Source of the DNA: Metallyticus violacea
Lineage: Eukaryota > Arthropoda > Insecta > Mantodea > Metallyticidae
Assembly: GCA_030762175.1 (NCBI GenBank)
Contig: CM060833.1
Coordinates: 3,726,001-3,790,000, forward strand
DNA: 64,000 nucleotides
Direction: 5' to 3'
Shown here one piece after another: positions 45,845 to 57,495 of the stretch. A program made the translations under genes and the position numbers. The notes beneath the pieces are model-generated. The model was given only the letters and a program-made list of their open reading frames with translations, was not told the origin of the DNA and did not search any database. Position 1 is the first letter of the stretch. Each line of letters begins with the position of its first letter.

Positions 45845-47142
45845 CATCCAGAAAGTAAGGTTACAAGGTCTTCTGATGGCGGGAAAAAATGTTTTTTCGA
45901 AGTTGGCGCAAACTGGCGTATAGGATGGATCCTAACGGTCAATTTGTTTGATCCCGTGTGTTTGTCGGCCATTTTGTTTAGCCACAGTAAATGTCATCGC
46001 TCGCTCCCGCCACCTCCCGGTCGTGCGAGATCCGCGCGATCATCCGTTTTTTTGACTTTGCAGAACAATACCGCTGCGAATATCCATCGGAAGCTCGTGG
46101 AAGTTTATGGTAGTGATGTGATGAGTCGATAACTATCACGAAGTAGGTTAGGTTGTTCAGAGAAGGCCGTACTGATACTCGCGATGAGGCAAGGAGTGGG
46201 AGACTATCGGTGATTTCTGACGAACTTGTGACGAACAGGTCCGAAATGACCGCCGTGTGACGCTTGACAACCTTCACGAAGAATTTCCTGTCATTTCTCG
46301 AAGTCACGTTGGTGATATTGTGTCGGAAAAACTTGGTTACAAGAAGCTGTGTTCCAGATGGATGCCCAGAATGCTCACGCCGGAGCACCGTCAAAAAAAC
46401 CGTGAACCACCGCGCTTGAATTTTTGAATCGTTTTGGACAGGAGGGAAAAGCTTTTCTGGACTCCTATCGTGACGGGGGATGAGACGTGGGTGTGTCACT
46501 ACACCCCAGAATCCAAAAGGTAATCATTTCAGTGGCGTCATTTATCTTCCCCAGTCACCAAAAAGTTCAAGACTACCCCTTCGGAAAAGTCATGGCATCT
46601 GTTTTTTGGGAGCGTAAGGAGGTCCTTTTGGTGGATATTATGCCTAAAGGAACTATCATTAATGCACAGGTTTACTGCAATACCCTTAAAAAAAACCTCC
46701 GAAGAGCTCTTCAGAACCACAAAGGGGAATGCTGACCCGGGAAGTCAGCCTCGTGCATGACAACGCAAAGCCCCACACCGCGCGAGTTTCACAGGAGCTG
46801 TTGACATCGTTTGGATGGAATATTCTAACCCCCCCCCTCCATTCACCCGACTTGGCGCCCTAGTACTACCTTTTCACTAAACTAAAGGAGTTTTTGAGTG
46901 GGAAACGTTTTTCCAACGATCAGGAGGTCGAGGAAACTGTGAAGAAGTGACTAAAAGAGCTGACGGCGGAAGTCTATGACACCGCCATACAAGTTGGTGC
47001 CCCGACTGCAGAAATGTATCGATCTGGACGGCGATTACGTTGAAAAATAGTTTTATATATTTGTGAAGCATCCTGCGAATTTCAATTAAATACAAGCATT
47101 TTTCGATCCTACATAAATGTTGTGACCGTACTTTCTGCATGA
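45845..47142 (+). mobile_element. mariner element with terminal inverted repeats, inactive
   Basis: Ends CATCCAGAAAGTAAGGTTAC and inverse of the right end CATGCAGAAAGTACGGTCAC pair over about 20 bases. The transposase (about 45990-47049) reads FFDFAEQYR-type start, VRNDRRVTLDNLHEEFPVIS, LGYKKLCSRWMPRMLTPEH, TGDETWVCHYTPESK (first Asp), LVHDNAKPHTARVSQEL (second Asp), SPDLAP-stop-YYLFTKLKEF (third Asp lost) and a tail KCIDLDGDYVEK. Four or more shifts. GC content is higher than its surroundings, which suggests recent arrival. Confidence 0.88.
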
Positions 47143-47149
47143 CCCTCCT

Positions 47150-48221
47150 AGCACTGACCTTTGCATGTATTCTCGAGAAATGGTTTGAATGCAGGACTGT
47201 TAACCTTATGTGCTGGAATTCCTTACTGAGATAATGCCATGGTAAAATCTGTAGAGAACCGACTGCTGTTTTTCAGATCCTGGAGTGAAGACACAGATCA
47301 AGGTATTTTCTTAGTTCAACATTTTTTGCATTCTTGCCATACCGGATGTGCTGGTTTATTTTGACTCTTTTATGATTCTTATCAATTGCACATTTACATT
47401 GCAGACAGCAATCTAAGGGCAATTAGACCATCAGTTTCGATGATTGTCTCGTGAAAGTGCATAGAATTTAATCTTAAAACCTTTTGACATTGTTGACCGC
47501 AACAACACACACATAATCAAGAGAGCAACTAGAGATTTGAGCCTTCTTTATGTAAAATGTGCGTGGAGAGAACTGTGATTCTAGCGAATAGCTGTAATTC
47601 AAATTTGTGTTTTCCCTTGCAGGTTTTGCTGTATTAACTTGGAAAATATTGGGAATATAAATGTATAAATATGTATCTTTATAGCGTATGCTTTGCTCTA
47701 TAAAATTGAAACTATAGGATTTTATGTAAGCTGCTCTAGAAGAATGCAATTGTTTATTTTTGTATTCAATTTTGTAACAAAACATGAAAGGTTCAAAAAA
47801 TGTTTAAAACATCAAGAGGAAGTGAAAATGGAATAAATATGTTAATCTCATGAGTAGGTGCAAAAATTGGTCTATTTTTCTTAATTTCATGTTCTAAAAT
47901 TAAAGCTCAAAGCATGAAAGCAGCTGTTTGTAAATGTACTGCACCTGAAGATTCATTTCTTAGTCAATTCGGTTCTTCAGAAATAATATCAGTAATTTCT
48001 GTGTTAAAATTTGTTCAATTTTTAAAACGTTGAATTCTGTAAAAATACATTTTGTTGGAAAGATCAGAGGTTTTATGTTATAGAAATAGTGGATTAAGAT
48101 TAATTTTCATAGTGCCACTCCATGCAATGATTCCACATTGAATAACTAACTGAGCCAGAACTAAATAGATAAGCGATAATATTTGTAGGTAGATAAGCTT
48201 GAAGGATTGCAAATTTAAACA
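47150..48221. other. Unassigned part of MMD intron 1
   Basis: AT-rich; nothing recognised. Confidence 0.5.
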
Positions 48222-49040
48222 GAGGGTGCCAAAAATGTTTACACATTTAAGCAAAGAAAAAACTGTGTTAACATAACAAAACTGAATTTACACAAACAGA
48301 AAGTGATGAGCACTAATCATCTTACAGCTACTTATGCAAAAGTCTTGGGATGAAAACTTACAACTGTGCTGTTTTAATAATACGACGTACGCTGATTCTG
48401 CTAATCCCAGTCTCACGTGCACATTGCTTTGTAGATTTCTGCGGTGTATGCTCAAAACCTCCAAAACCATAGCCGCGGGGCTTGTTGCTGTGGGAGGTCT
48501 CCCAGATCTGGCCTTGTGAACATCGCATACCCATGAGTCTCAAATTTGTCTCGAATGCGTGCAATTGTTATTTGCGTTGGCGGTTGCGTTCTGTACACAC
48601 CTCTCCATTGCCTTTGAACTTCCACAACATTCTCAGTTTTCCAATACAACTTCAAAATTGCTCTCCGCTGTTCAAACGGTAATCTTGGCTCCATTTTGTT
48701 GTAGCAACGCTAGCATAACTTAATGTGAGTCACATCTGTTTACAGAACATTATACGATAATCTTGGCTTCATTTGTTCATTGTTGATTTACTTGTCACGT
48801 AGCAACGCTATCATAACGTAATATGGAGTCACGTCTGTTTACAGAACATCATATGAAATCTTGACTTCATTTGTTCATTGTTGATTTACTTGTCACGTAG
48901 CAACTTTAACATAATATATGTGAGCCACATCTGTTTACAGAACATCATACTACACATTACTGTTGTTCTTCGGTGCAACTTTGAAATATATTAAATAGAT
49001 ATCTACTGTGAAAGTGTGCATACATTTTTTGGCGCCCTCG
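48222..49040 (-). mobile_element. Internally deleted Tc1/mariner-type element with internal tandem repeats
   Basis: Ends GAGGGTGCCAAAAATGTTT and inverse of right end CGAGGGCGCCAAAAAATGT form terminal inverted repeats. On the minus strand 48694-48300 encodes only the DNA-binding start of a transposase: MEPRLPFEQRRAILKLYWKT, VEVQRQWRGVYRTQPPT, IARIRDKFETHG, then after a shift KQCARETGISRISVRRIIK. The catalytic domain is absent. 48703-48955 holds three tandem units of 98 bp. Confidence 0.8.
48703..48955 (+). repeat. Tandem repeat, 98-bp period, 2.6 copies
   Basis: Units start at 48703, 48801 and 48899 with AGCAAC and contain CTGTTTACAGAACAT and CATTTGTTCATTGTTGATTT. They lie at the 5' end of the deleted transposase, inside the inverted repeats. 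Confidence 0.9.
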
Positions 49041-49305
49041 GCATATTATTGTCTTTCACGATATATACTACATAAAGAATGAATGTGTTTATTTCATTTT
49101 AGACATTGGTGCATAATAATCTCCAAATATTTAACAGAGGTGTATAAATTTAGTGCACTTATAAAGAGTTGGGCTTCAGCTGTGAGCTTCATATTGTCTA
49201 ATAAAGTGATTTTACCTAAGCGTGAGATTGTTAAAGAAAGTGGAATTAATATAATTTTTAAAATATTAAGGAATAGCAGATTTTCATCAAGTCATTGTTT
49301 AATTA

Positions 49306-50549
49306 TACACTGCTCAAAACAGGACAAACGTTTGAATGAATGTATTGCTGCCATAGTTGGGTTTAGGATTGTAAATATTTTTTGCAGAAAGTTTAAATCT
49401 TTATTTAACAGAAGTGTTTATTTCACACAAGGATGCTGTAAGCCGAAATTAAGGACAATGTTGTATACTAAAGTGAAACTCCTTCAGTTAATTTTGCACA
49501 CAACGGAACACTTCAGTGGTTAGTATAGCATCCATGTGCCCGAATTCCTGCCTCACATCTTCGAGGCAAGCCCTTGATCAGTCTAGCACCTCCTATGGGA
49601 TATTCCCAATTCTTTGATAAGGGCATCTGCAAGCTGTTGGAGTCCGAGGGGCTACAGGACTGTCTCCACCTTATCCCTTAAATGCTCAATGGGGTTAAGG
49701 TCAGAATTCCTATAGGCCAGTTCAATGTTTGAACCTGGAGTTCTTGTAGGGTGGCCGCGGTGGCTCTAGCATTTTCTTGCTGCAAAACTAACCGGGGTTC
49801 CATTCCAATTGCAATAAGATGCACTAGTACCATTTCAGCGATTACCTGGTAGATTTAAATCGGTTTCTGACCACTATAATCTGTTCGGCCATTGCGCCAG
49901 TGACGAAGCTGCCAGTTTCTGCGCAGATCTCAGTCGGGCTCTCTTGTGAGCAGGCGTTAATGTCGGGGCTTTATTATATCTACATGGTCTTAAACCTGCT
50001 TCTTTTGTTTGGTCATTGACATTTGCACCATTGCCGCCCTCAGATCATTCTTGTGGTCCCGAACAGTAGCTCTGCGTCGCCGAAGAGCCCAATGGACTAC
50101 ATATCGGTCTCTTTGGCCAATGTTTTATGTTTTCCACCCTGGCCGATTTCCTAAAGTACGTACCTGTTTCAGTGAAGCGCTTCCATGCCCTACCAATAAC
50201 AGATTAGCCACATTAAGTTCAGCAACTACTGAACGAATAGTCCAAACTTCTGCAGCATTGTGACCTCACGTTGGTTGACTACGTAAATGTAAACAAAAGA
50301 GTACAAAGGTGAACCCTTCACTTACAGGCACTAGATGTCAGTTTCAAACATCGCTAATCGTTGAACACTACTCTAGTTCTCAACATTGTCTGAATTTCAG
50401 TTTAACAACATCCTTGTGTGAAATGAGAAGAACACTGCTGTTAAATAAAGGTTTGAATATTCTGTAAAAATTATTTACCGCCCTAAACCCAACAATGGCA
50501 GCATATATATGTTCAAACTTTTGTCCCTCTAATTGTTTTGATCAGTCTA
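49306..50549 (-). mobile_element. Tc1-like transposon with about 65-bp terminal inverted repeats, internally deleted
   Basis: Left end TACACTGCTCAAAACAGGAC...GTTGGGTTTAGG and inverse of right end TAGACTGATCAAAACAATTA...GTTGGGTTTAGG pair over about 62-67 bases. Transposase on the minus strand: QRDRYVVHWALRRRRATVRD (second helix-turn-helix), then directly IGMEPRLVLQQENARATAAT (second acid region, QDN as QEN), SPDLNPIEH-like block decayed, PRRCEAGIRAHG end. About 100 codons with the first catalytic Asp are missing. Confidence 0.8.
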
Positions 50550-52711
50550 TTTACACCCTCATATGCATTTTTACAAGTATGTTTCAGCTGTTACCACTAA
50601 AATAATATTGCAGTATCTTTTGCATATGAAGTTTTAAATGCGAAACGTTTTTCTAACTAAAAGTCATTTATGTAAAATGCCGGAAACGTGTGCAAATAAT
50701 GACAAGATACTAGCAGTGGCGCCAAGTTAAAAATAGACACCGAATATACCGTTATCAGTTTAAAAATCCACAGATCTGTTCTAAAACTAATCCTAATAGA
50801 CAAATGTTTCTATAGCAAACTTTCTGCATTGAAGCAGCTACGCTCTGCAGGCACGAACTCAAATAACGGCACTGCATTATGAATACTTAATTCTCTTTTC
50901 AAAAAACCTATGCCAGTATTTTAAAACTCTCGCCATAATTAAACCTTTTCTTGTAGCTCTTCCCATTTCTATTTGGGCAATTTTTTTTTACAGCTACGAA
51001 AATTTCTTTGCAAAATAAACGGTGTATTTTATCCACAGTTTCCCAAGAATTTTCCGTGTTTGCAATGTTTCAATTTCTTGTTTTTCTCTTAAGAACTGAA
51101 CTAATTTCTGTTTTGTTTAAAGAATGACAATACCTCCTCATAAAGTATAACTAATTCCATTATAAGCAATCACTTAGTGAGATATTTTACCAATTCTTCA
51201 AATTTAGATTTCCCTCGAGTTGATTTGTTATATTCATCGCATGACGGTTCTTTATTTGCGACTCCTTTGAATGTGTAAAATTCTTGTACTGTCGTCCAAT
51301 ACGCGGCGACTCATTTATATTACATAATAACTAACAAAACTCTAACGCGTAACTATATAAACATATGAACAAATACTAATCGATTCGATATTTCTAGTTA
51401 TCGATGTTTTTAACTTTCCAAACAGAAATAAATTATAATATATTAAGTTACATTGTGATACGGTAGTATAAAACATAGTATGTAAATATTTGTTGAAAGG
51501 CTCGCGTGAAATGCACTCATATGCGCAATACGTGCCTTTCAACAATTATATAACAATATGCTATTTTGGTACATTTTCTCATATGTGGCATCAGAAAAGA
51601 AATTATTTTGGATGAGCAAGATAAATGGTGCGGGGAGAAGTTTTTTCTTAATCATAAAGTCAAATGCCAATTTAGGCATTTTTCCAAAGTGTCTTAGCTT
51701 TACTGTTAAAAACATAGACTCAAAATAAACAATAGAGGAAAGCTATTATGCTACTAAGATCATCTATTAGCAAAATTATAGAAGTAGATCGTACGGGAAA
51801 ATAACTACATAGCTAAGGTCATTTATCAAACAGAAAGTGAACTATGACTATAAACCAACAGATGTTAAGCAAGAGTAATCCAGTCAACAGTTACAAGTAA
51901 GGAGTAATATGGAGAATAGATTGTCCAAGGATAGCTGAAATAGCATTCTGTGTTTCGCAGCTGGCATCGGAAAAAAGTGACAGCGCAGGCCAGCTCTATA
52001 TGCACATATATGTAACTGATGTAATGAGATACTTAAATACATGAATGCAGTTTATCAAAAAGAGTTAAATTTGAGAAAATTTCAAGAAATGAAGTTCAAT
52101 AATTTGGTTCTCAACTGCTAAAGTATGTACATTCTTCTTATCTGTACATCAACATCTGAATTGTGACAGCAAAATGTTATCTGTCATCTGTCAGTTAATT
52201 TTGTCTTCAGGGACACTATAAATTGCAATCGAGGCATTCCAGACAAGAGATAAAAGCTCTTGAAAGATAAAATTTTTAGGACAGTGTATATGTGATAAAC
52301 GGCTGTGCAGAATGTACAATTAGAATCAGATAAAAAATTTAAGGTCAGGGCTGGGACTACAACAATGGATTCTTTGGCTTATCGGTCCCTGTCTGGCCAA
52401 ACCAAGTAACTTTGTGTCAGGTTTCACCTATCTGATTTCAATTGCAAAACCTACACAATGCATGTGTATTGGATGAAAAACAGGATCTAAACAATAATTA
52501 TATAATATTTTTAAATCTGCCTCCTATGTAATTTTTCCATGGTAACTGAAAACCACGATGCCTGGCAAATAGCATATTATGATATTGGGTTTATAATGTT
52601 ATACTTCATTGCATGAATAAACTCTGAACTTTTACCAATACAACATAATAATTGTATGACATTATAAACGAGTTTCATGTACTATAAGTATAAAAGTATA
52701 TTAATAAAGTG
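50550..52711. other. Unassigned part of MMD intron 1
   Basis: AT-rich, no open reading frame of note, no recognised repeat. Confidence 0.5.
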
Positions 52712-52960
52712 TAAACCCAAGATCGCGGGTTCAAACCTGGCCAATGTCGATGGATTGTTTTTCGGGGCGTAAAAATCCTAAGTGTGGCTTCCTTCGGAAG
52801 GAAGATGAAGTCGTGAATACCGTGTCGTAGATTTATGGCAAATAAAAGAACCTCAAGCCTGAAAAAAGAGACCTCTGCGCAAAATTTATAGGCCGTTAAA
52901 CGTTTTGGATTGATGACTTGAGATATTAAAGTGTGTCCGCAAATAAATTAATAAAATAAA
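52712..52960 (+). repeat. SINE family 1, 5'-truncated
   Basis: Starts in the head just before the B box GGGTTCAAACCTGG, with 'aaaatcctaagtgtggcttc', 'aagaacctcaagcctgaaaa', 'gacctctgcgcaaaattta' and tail 'gatgacttgagatattaaag' then a run of AATAAATTAAT. Confidence 0.85.
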
Positions 52961-53541
52961 ATTAATATTAATATTGATTTTCTAATGTATACTCAAAGTT
53001 AATGTTTTCTTTTATTATACTTATGACATCATTATATTGATGGAAATATTTAGTTTGTTGTTATTAGCGAAAGTTAATTTACAAGGTAAAACCGGGCTCA
53101 CAACATGAGGGACCCATTCTATTCTGTTCTTTCACTTTCTGTTACACAAGTTTTTGGTGTGATTTCATTAAATCAATATTAATAAAGCCGTAACTGCAAG
53201 AACCAAACAAACAAACCCACGTGCTTAAACCTCAATTGTCGCCATTTTGTGTACTATCTATACCCACATCATGGTTTGAGGATTGGAGTCGAACTTGGAA
53301 TGAGATGAGATGCAGTTTAAAATTTGCTACTTGTGACAATATTATTTAAAATTGTTATATTAACTAAGTCTCGAAAAAGTATGGAAGTATTTAATATCGA
53401 TATCTTTTGAGTATAGAAGTATGGATTATATCGAAAATCCATCTCGTATTTAGATTTCATATGAAATAATTACATTTTGAAAGAGGGACTATATTGATGT
53501 GATATTAACAGAGTTGTTAATAAAGTTGCTTTTGTTTGCAG
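52961..53541. other. End of MMD intron 1
   Basis: Nothing recognised up to the polypyrimidine tract TTGCTTTTGTTTGCAG. Confidence 0.5.
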
Positions 53542-53629
53542 TGTCCACTGGATGAACGAAAAGGCAAGCCCTAATCGGGCATACATTCCAACTACAATAG
53601 AACACGTCGCAAATGTGATCACGCATGGG
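53542..53629 (+). CDS. MMD-like (PAQR family) gene, second coding exon
   Basis: Encodes VHWMNEKASPNRAYIPTTIE then HVANVITHG, matching the start of monocyte-to-macrophage differentiation factor proteins (human: NHRAPANGRYKPTCYEHAAN..THA). MMD proteins are seven-pass membrane proteins of the PAQR family in Golgi and endolysosomal membranes; the human members modulate Ras signalling or macrophage activation. The GTAAGT donor follows at 53630 in phase 0. The transmembrane part must lie in later exons; none is found up to 64000. Exon 1 at 37839-37982 joins in frame. Confidence 0.88.
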
Positions 53630-53974
53630 GTAAGTAATCAAACATTTTCATGCAAGTATGGTCTTAACTATAGTACAGAAGTACAAAATTAAGAAAATGC
53701 AGTGGCGTGTGGCGAACGTTTTTGCTTAGGTAAGCTCTGAAGTAGTCACAGGGTTAATAAATTAAGTAGGAATCTTATCAACAAGCTCATTCCTCTAAAG
53801 TTTGCACGTCTTTCTCCGGGGATGAGAGGGAGATTTCGTGACTTTGGTCGGATAGGGCTTGGTAGCTGAGATGGTAAGAGTGACAACACGGCAAGCCCAA
53901 GATCCTTCTTCCGTTCTTGACCTCGAATGTTTCCTAGCTGACTGATTTTAAACTTTAACCTAACACATGGCTTG
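53630..53974. other. MMD-like gene, start of intron 2
   Basis: Moderately GC-rich, no family recognised. GGTAGCTGAGATGGTAAGAG at 53860-53880 is faintly tRNA-like. Confidence 0.4.
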
Positions 53975-55243
53975 TACGAGGGTAGGTCCATAAGTTTCCA
54001 GCCTCGCCGATAAGGGTTATCGCCTTCACAAAATCCTTATCTGGTGTCATACCTTATCTATTAAGTAAATAAGTGCAGCTGTAGCTTCCGCTCCGTTGTG
54101 TTCAGATATAGTTGCATAAAGAAGGCTATGTGTAGAAGATTGTGACATGTTCAAAATGGAGTTTCAAGCTTTTATCAAATTCTTCACAAAAGAAGGACTT
54201 ACTCCAAATGAAATTAAACTATGATTGGACGGTGTATATGGGGAAGCATCCCCCTCATATTCTACCGTAAAAGAATGGGGCAAACATTTTCGAATAGGTC
54301 GAGAAAGCATTGAAGACGAAGAGCATGCAGGTCGGCCCTTGAAGGTGCTCACTCCTGAAAACATCGCTCTTGTGAAAGAAGAAATTATGGAAGACCGGCG
54401 GCTCAAAGTTGCATAAATAGAAGCAAGTTGAGCCTTTCTAAAACAACAGCCCTTCGAATTCTTCATGAACATTTAAACGTGAATAAGGTTAGTGCAAGAT
54501 GGGTGCCTAGACTTCTTTCCTCAGTTCAAAAGCAGCAACGAGTCATCTGTTGTCAGACATTTTGGAGCTCTGCCGTGGCAACGATGGAGATGTTCTGCAA
54601 ACCATTGTTACAGGAGATGACACTATGGTTCTCTCCCATGTCCAAAAGAAAATGAATGGAGTGGCAGGCGTAAAGCTGGAGAAGCGCCGGTTCTAAAGGC
54701 CAAGGTCACTCAGTCAACCAAGAAGATCATGGTCACAATCTTTTGGAACTGTGAAGGAATACTCTTCATTGACTTCAAGGAGAGGAACGTCATAGTAAAT
54801 GGGGAGTACTATGCCGGTCTGCTGCACAGACTACGTGCTTCCATCAAAGAGAAAAGGCGAAAAAAGCTGAGTGGTGTTGTGCATCTTATTCACGACAACG
54901 CGCCTGTGCACACAGCTCTTGTTGCAAAGGAAGCTGTGAAGAAAGGTGGCTTCAAGGAGATCGACCATCGACCCTACAGCCCAGATCTAGCTCCCAGTGA
55001 CCATTTCCTCTTCTTAAAACTCAAGAAGCGCCTTAAGTGTGACGAAGAAGTGATGGATGCTGTTTATGCCCATTTTGCAGACAAGACTTCTGACTACATG
55101 GGGGGAGGGGTTGAAATGTTAATTCAAAGATATGGGAAGTGTATTGCAATAAAGGGTAACTATACTGAAAAGTGAAATATAGTTTATGTCTTTATCATAC
55201 CTAGAAAGTGGTTAACGCGGAATCTTATGGACCTACCCCCGTA
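53975..55243 (+). mobile_element. mariner element with matching ends, inactive
   Basis: Ends TACGAGGGTAGGTCCATAAG and inverse of right end TACGGGGGTAGGTCCATAAG match 19 of 20. Transposase from ATG 54160: MEFQAFIKFFTKEGLTPNEI, stop, LDGVYGEASPSYSTVKEWGK, GRESIEDEEHAGRP, SKTTALRILHEHLNVNKVSA, a damaged first acid region (QEMTLWF for TGDETM.LYY), then an open 54729-55175: MVTIFWNCEGILFIDFKERN, LIHDNAPVHTALVA (second Asp), [20 protein letters not shown] (third Asp) and IQRYGKCIAIKGNYTEK. The inverted repeats are fresh, but shifts and stops in the 5' half kill it. Confidence 0.9.
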
Positions 55244-55479
55244 TTGTTACTTATTCCCTAACATGTAGACACCATTTTGTAACTATTCATTATCAAACCA
55301 TTAAATGCTCAATAGATTTTGTAGCGTTATTCAGTCCAAATTCAAACAACAAAACGACAGAGAACGAAAAAGCTAATATTAGTTGAATCCTATATAAAAT
55401 TTAAGTACGGGGATAAGTCATTAAGTAATCTACATATGGATATAGAACTTAAACTAATAAGATTACTGATTTGAAAAAT

Positions 55480-55990
55480 ACTTTTATTTCTCAACATTAT
55501 CTCCCTGTACATTGAGACACTTGTCTCGTCGTTTCACAAGCCCCTGAAATCCAGCAGCATAAAAGTCCATGGGTTGTCGGAACAAGGCGGTGATTTCCCT
55601 TTCTACAATTTATCGCCGGTAAAATGTTTAAGAGGGTCGAACAAATGGATGTCGCTTGGAGCATGATCGGGGCTTTGCGGGTGATGCTCGAGGAGCATCT
55701 CACACGTCTTTTTCACTGTATAACGACGCGCGTTGTGATGCAAGAGCAACATGCCTTTGGTGAGAAGTCCTGCTGAAATTTCCTGAACGTGTTAAAGTAG
55801 GAGTCAGCATTTGCCGTTTTTTCTTGAGTCTGGAATGCAGTGAACACCTTCGTGATCCAGAAGACTGTGAGCATCACTTTCCCGGCGGGCGACACAGGAA
55901 GTTTTCACTGTATTGACGCACGCTTTGTCATCTGTGACAATTCGGCCTAACATATCGTGTCCATCGTGGTAGCGATTAAGATGCTGTAAT
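55480..55990 (-). pseudogene. mariner transposase C-terminal half, minus strand
   Basis: Minus strand: GRIVTDDKACVNTVKT, SPAGKVMLTVFWITKVF, SYFNTFRKFQQDFSPKACC, HHNARR (second acid region, D to H), HHPQSPDHAPSDIHLFDPLK, QPMDFYAAGFQGLVKRRDKC and LNVQGDNVEK. Frameshifted. The 3' tail matches 7738-7975. Confidence 0.8.
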
Positions 55991-55999
55991 GCACTTGTC

Positions 56000-56736
56000 C
56001 AGAGAAAGTTGCGTCCTGAGGAAAGTCACCGAGCGCCTCTTAAAACTTCGCCTACTTTATGTTGGGCCCGTGTTGGAGGTGTAAATGCTATCGCGTCCGA
56101 TCGCTATTCTGTTTTTTCGACTTTATTGCATCGTGGCGTGGATTTTAAGTGCGTCGTGCGAATTAGTGTTATTATTAATGTGCTGTCTTATTATTTTTTT
56201 TAATAATGACTGCATCAAAAAAGTTCGTTTGCCTGAAAAATGGGAGGGAATATGAGTACATAAATATCTGAATAACCGTATAATCGACACTGAAGAAGTT
56301 TCTGTTCTCAATGAAAAGGAAGAAATAATAGTCCAAGTAAGGAAACAAAGTTGCAACTGTTCTATGTCCTCATCAGAAAATACAAGCAAGCTTGCTTGTG
56401 AGTTGTTATGCTATTAAGGAAGTTTCCACAACAAGAGAATATGAAGTGCATCCTTAAAGGCAACATTAGTCGCAGTTTGTAACGAAATTGAACAAGTATT
56501 CATGCTCAGAACTAAAAGAATTACCAAAAGGGGAACATTTTCCCATAGAGAAGGTACTTTCTAAAATAAATAAATAAATAAATAATAAAAAAAATCTCAC
56601 CGCATTCGCCTTGCAAAATTCGATATAAAGTATGCCAATAAGAATGCGCTTTCTTTGCTGCAAAATGGAAAAGCAGTGGCATCTCATCGCATTCCCCTTG
56701 CAAAAACTGATACAGCGGACACTAACCCCCCACCTC

Positions 56737-56771
<35 letters not shown>

Positions 56772-57240
56772 CGCTTATACAGTTCGAATTGCCTGCAAAA
56801 CTTATACTGTTAAAAGCTCATGCCTTTTCCCGTTTGCTTTCGTACGATTAACTACTAACATGCTTTCTACTGGGTTACTTGTTGCTTGTTTCCCGCGCGT
56901 TACGACCCTTCACTGTGCATCCGCTCCACATTGATGCACTCGGTTGAGGCCCGCCGCTACCGATCGTGAAAAGCAGGCGTGACTTTCCCCACAACACAAC
57001 TTCCTCTATGGGCAAGTCTGTAATACCAGACACATTTGTTACATTTTGTGTTGTTGGTAGGCAGGCACAGATATGTGAAAAACTAACCTGTCATGCATTA
57101 CGAGGGTCACGCTTAAAGTTTTCAGATTGGAAACAAGGAGTTATGACAAGCCAATGCCAGAGCCAGAGCCAGAGCAGAATCGAGTCGTCCTTTTCGGACG
57201 GGTGTTGAAGGCCACAGTACCTAGCCGCATCTGCGGCTTT
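56000..57240. other. Unassigned stretch in MMD intron 2
   Basis: Holds an (AAAT)n run near 56564-56585 and a 27-base A-run at 56741-56767, possibly the poly(A) tail of an old plus-strand retroposon. From 56780 the GC content rises. No protein recognised. Confidence 0.45.
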
Positions 57241-57495
57241 ACCTGTGTGGTCTATAGGTCTTCGTGGGGTTTAATGTGCTTACTGTAATGTTTTGAGTCG
57301 TCTAAGAAATTTCTTTAGGCGAGGATTCTTTGAGGAGCTGCATGTTAAGTCGTTGGCCGCACGTCCATGCACTGGCCAGGGCCAATGCGACTTAACATTT
57401 GTGGTTTTAGCTGTCAACCATCCAAGCGGCGGTCAGGCCAGTGCAACTGCGTCGCGTGGCTCGCTCGCCGCCATGGGTGGTGAGGTCAGAGTTAA

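Larger units (their letters stand above)
37983..53541 (+). other. MMD-like gene intron 1 (15.6 kb)
   Basis: Bounded by GTGAGT and TTTTGTTTGCAG. Contains two SINE families, LINE remnants, a mariner, two Tc1-like elements, microsatellites and long AT-rich unassigned stretches (37983-38900, 43420-44270, 47150-48220, 50550-52710). No further MMD exon is seen within it. Confidence 0.75.

Noticed and set aside
45978..46499. 173-codon minus-strand open frame
   Set aside because: It is antisense to the mariner transposase, which is clearly recognised on the plus strand.
49083..49523. 146-codon plus-strand open frame
   Set aside because: Spans the left inverted repeat of a Tc1 element and flanking DNA; no similarity recognised.
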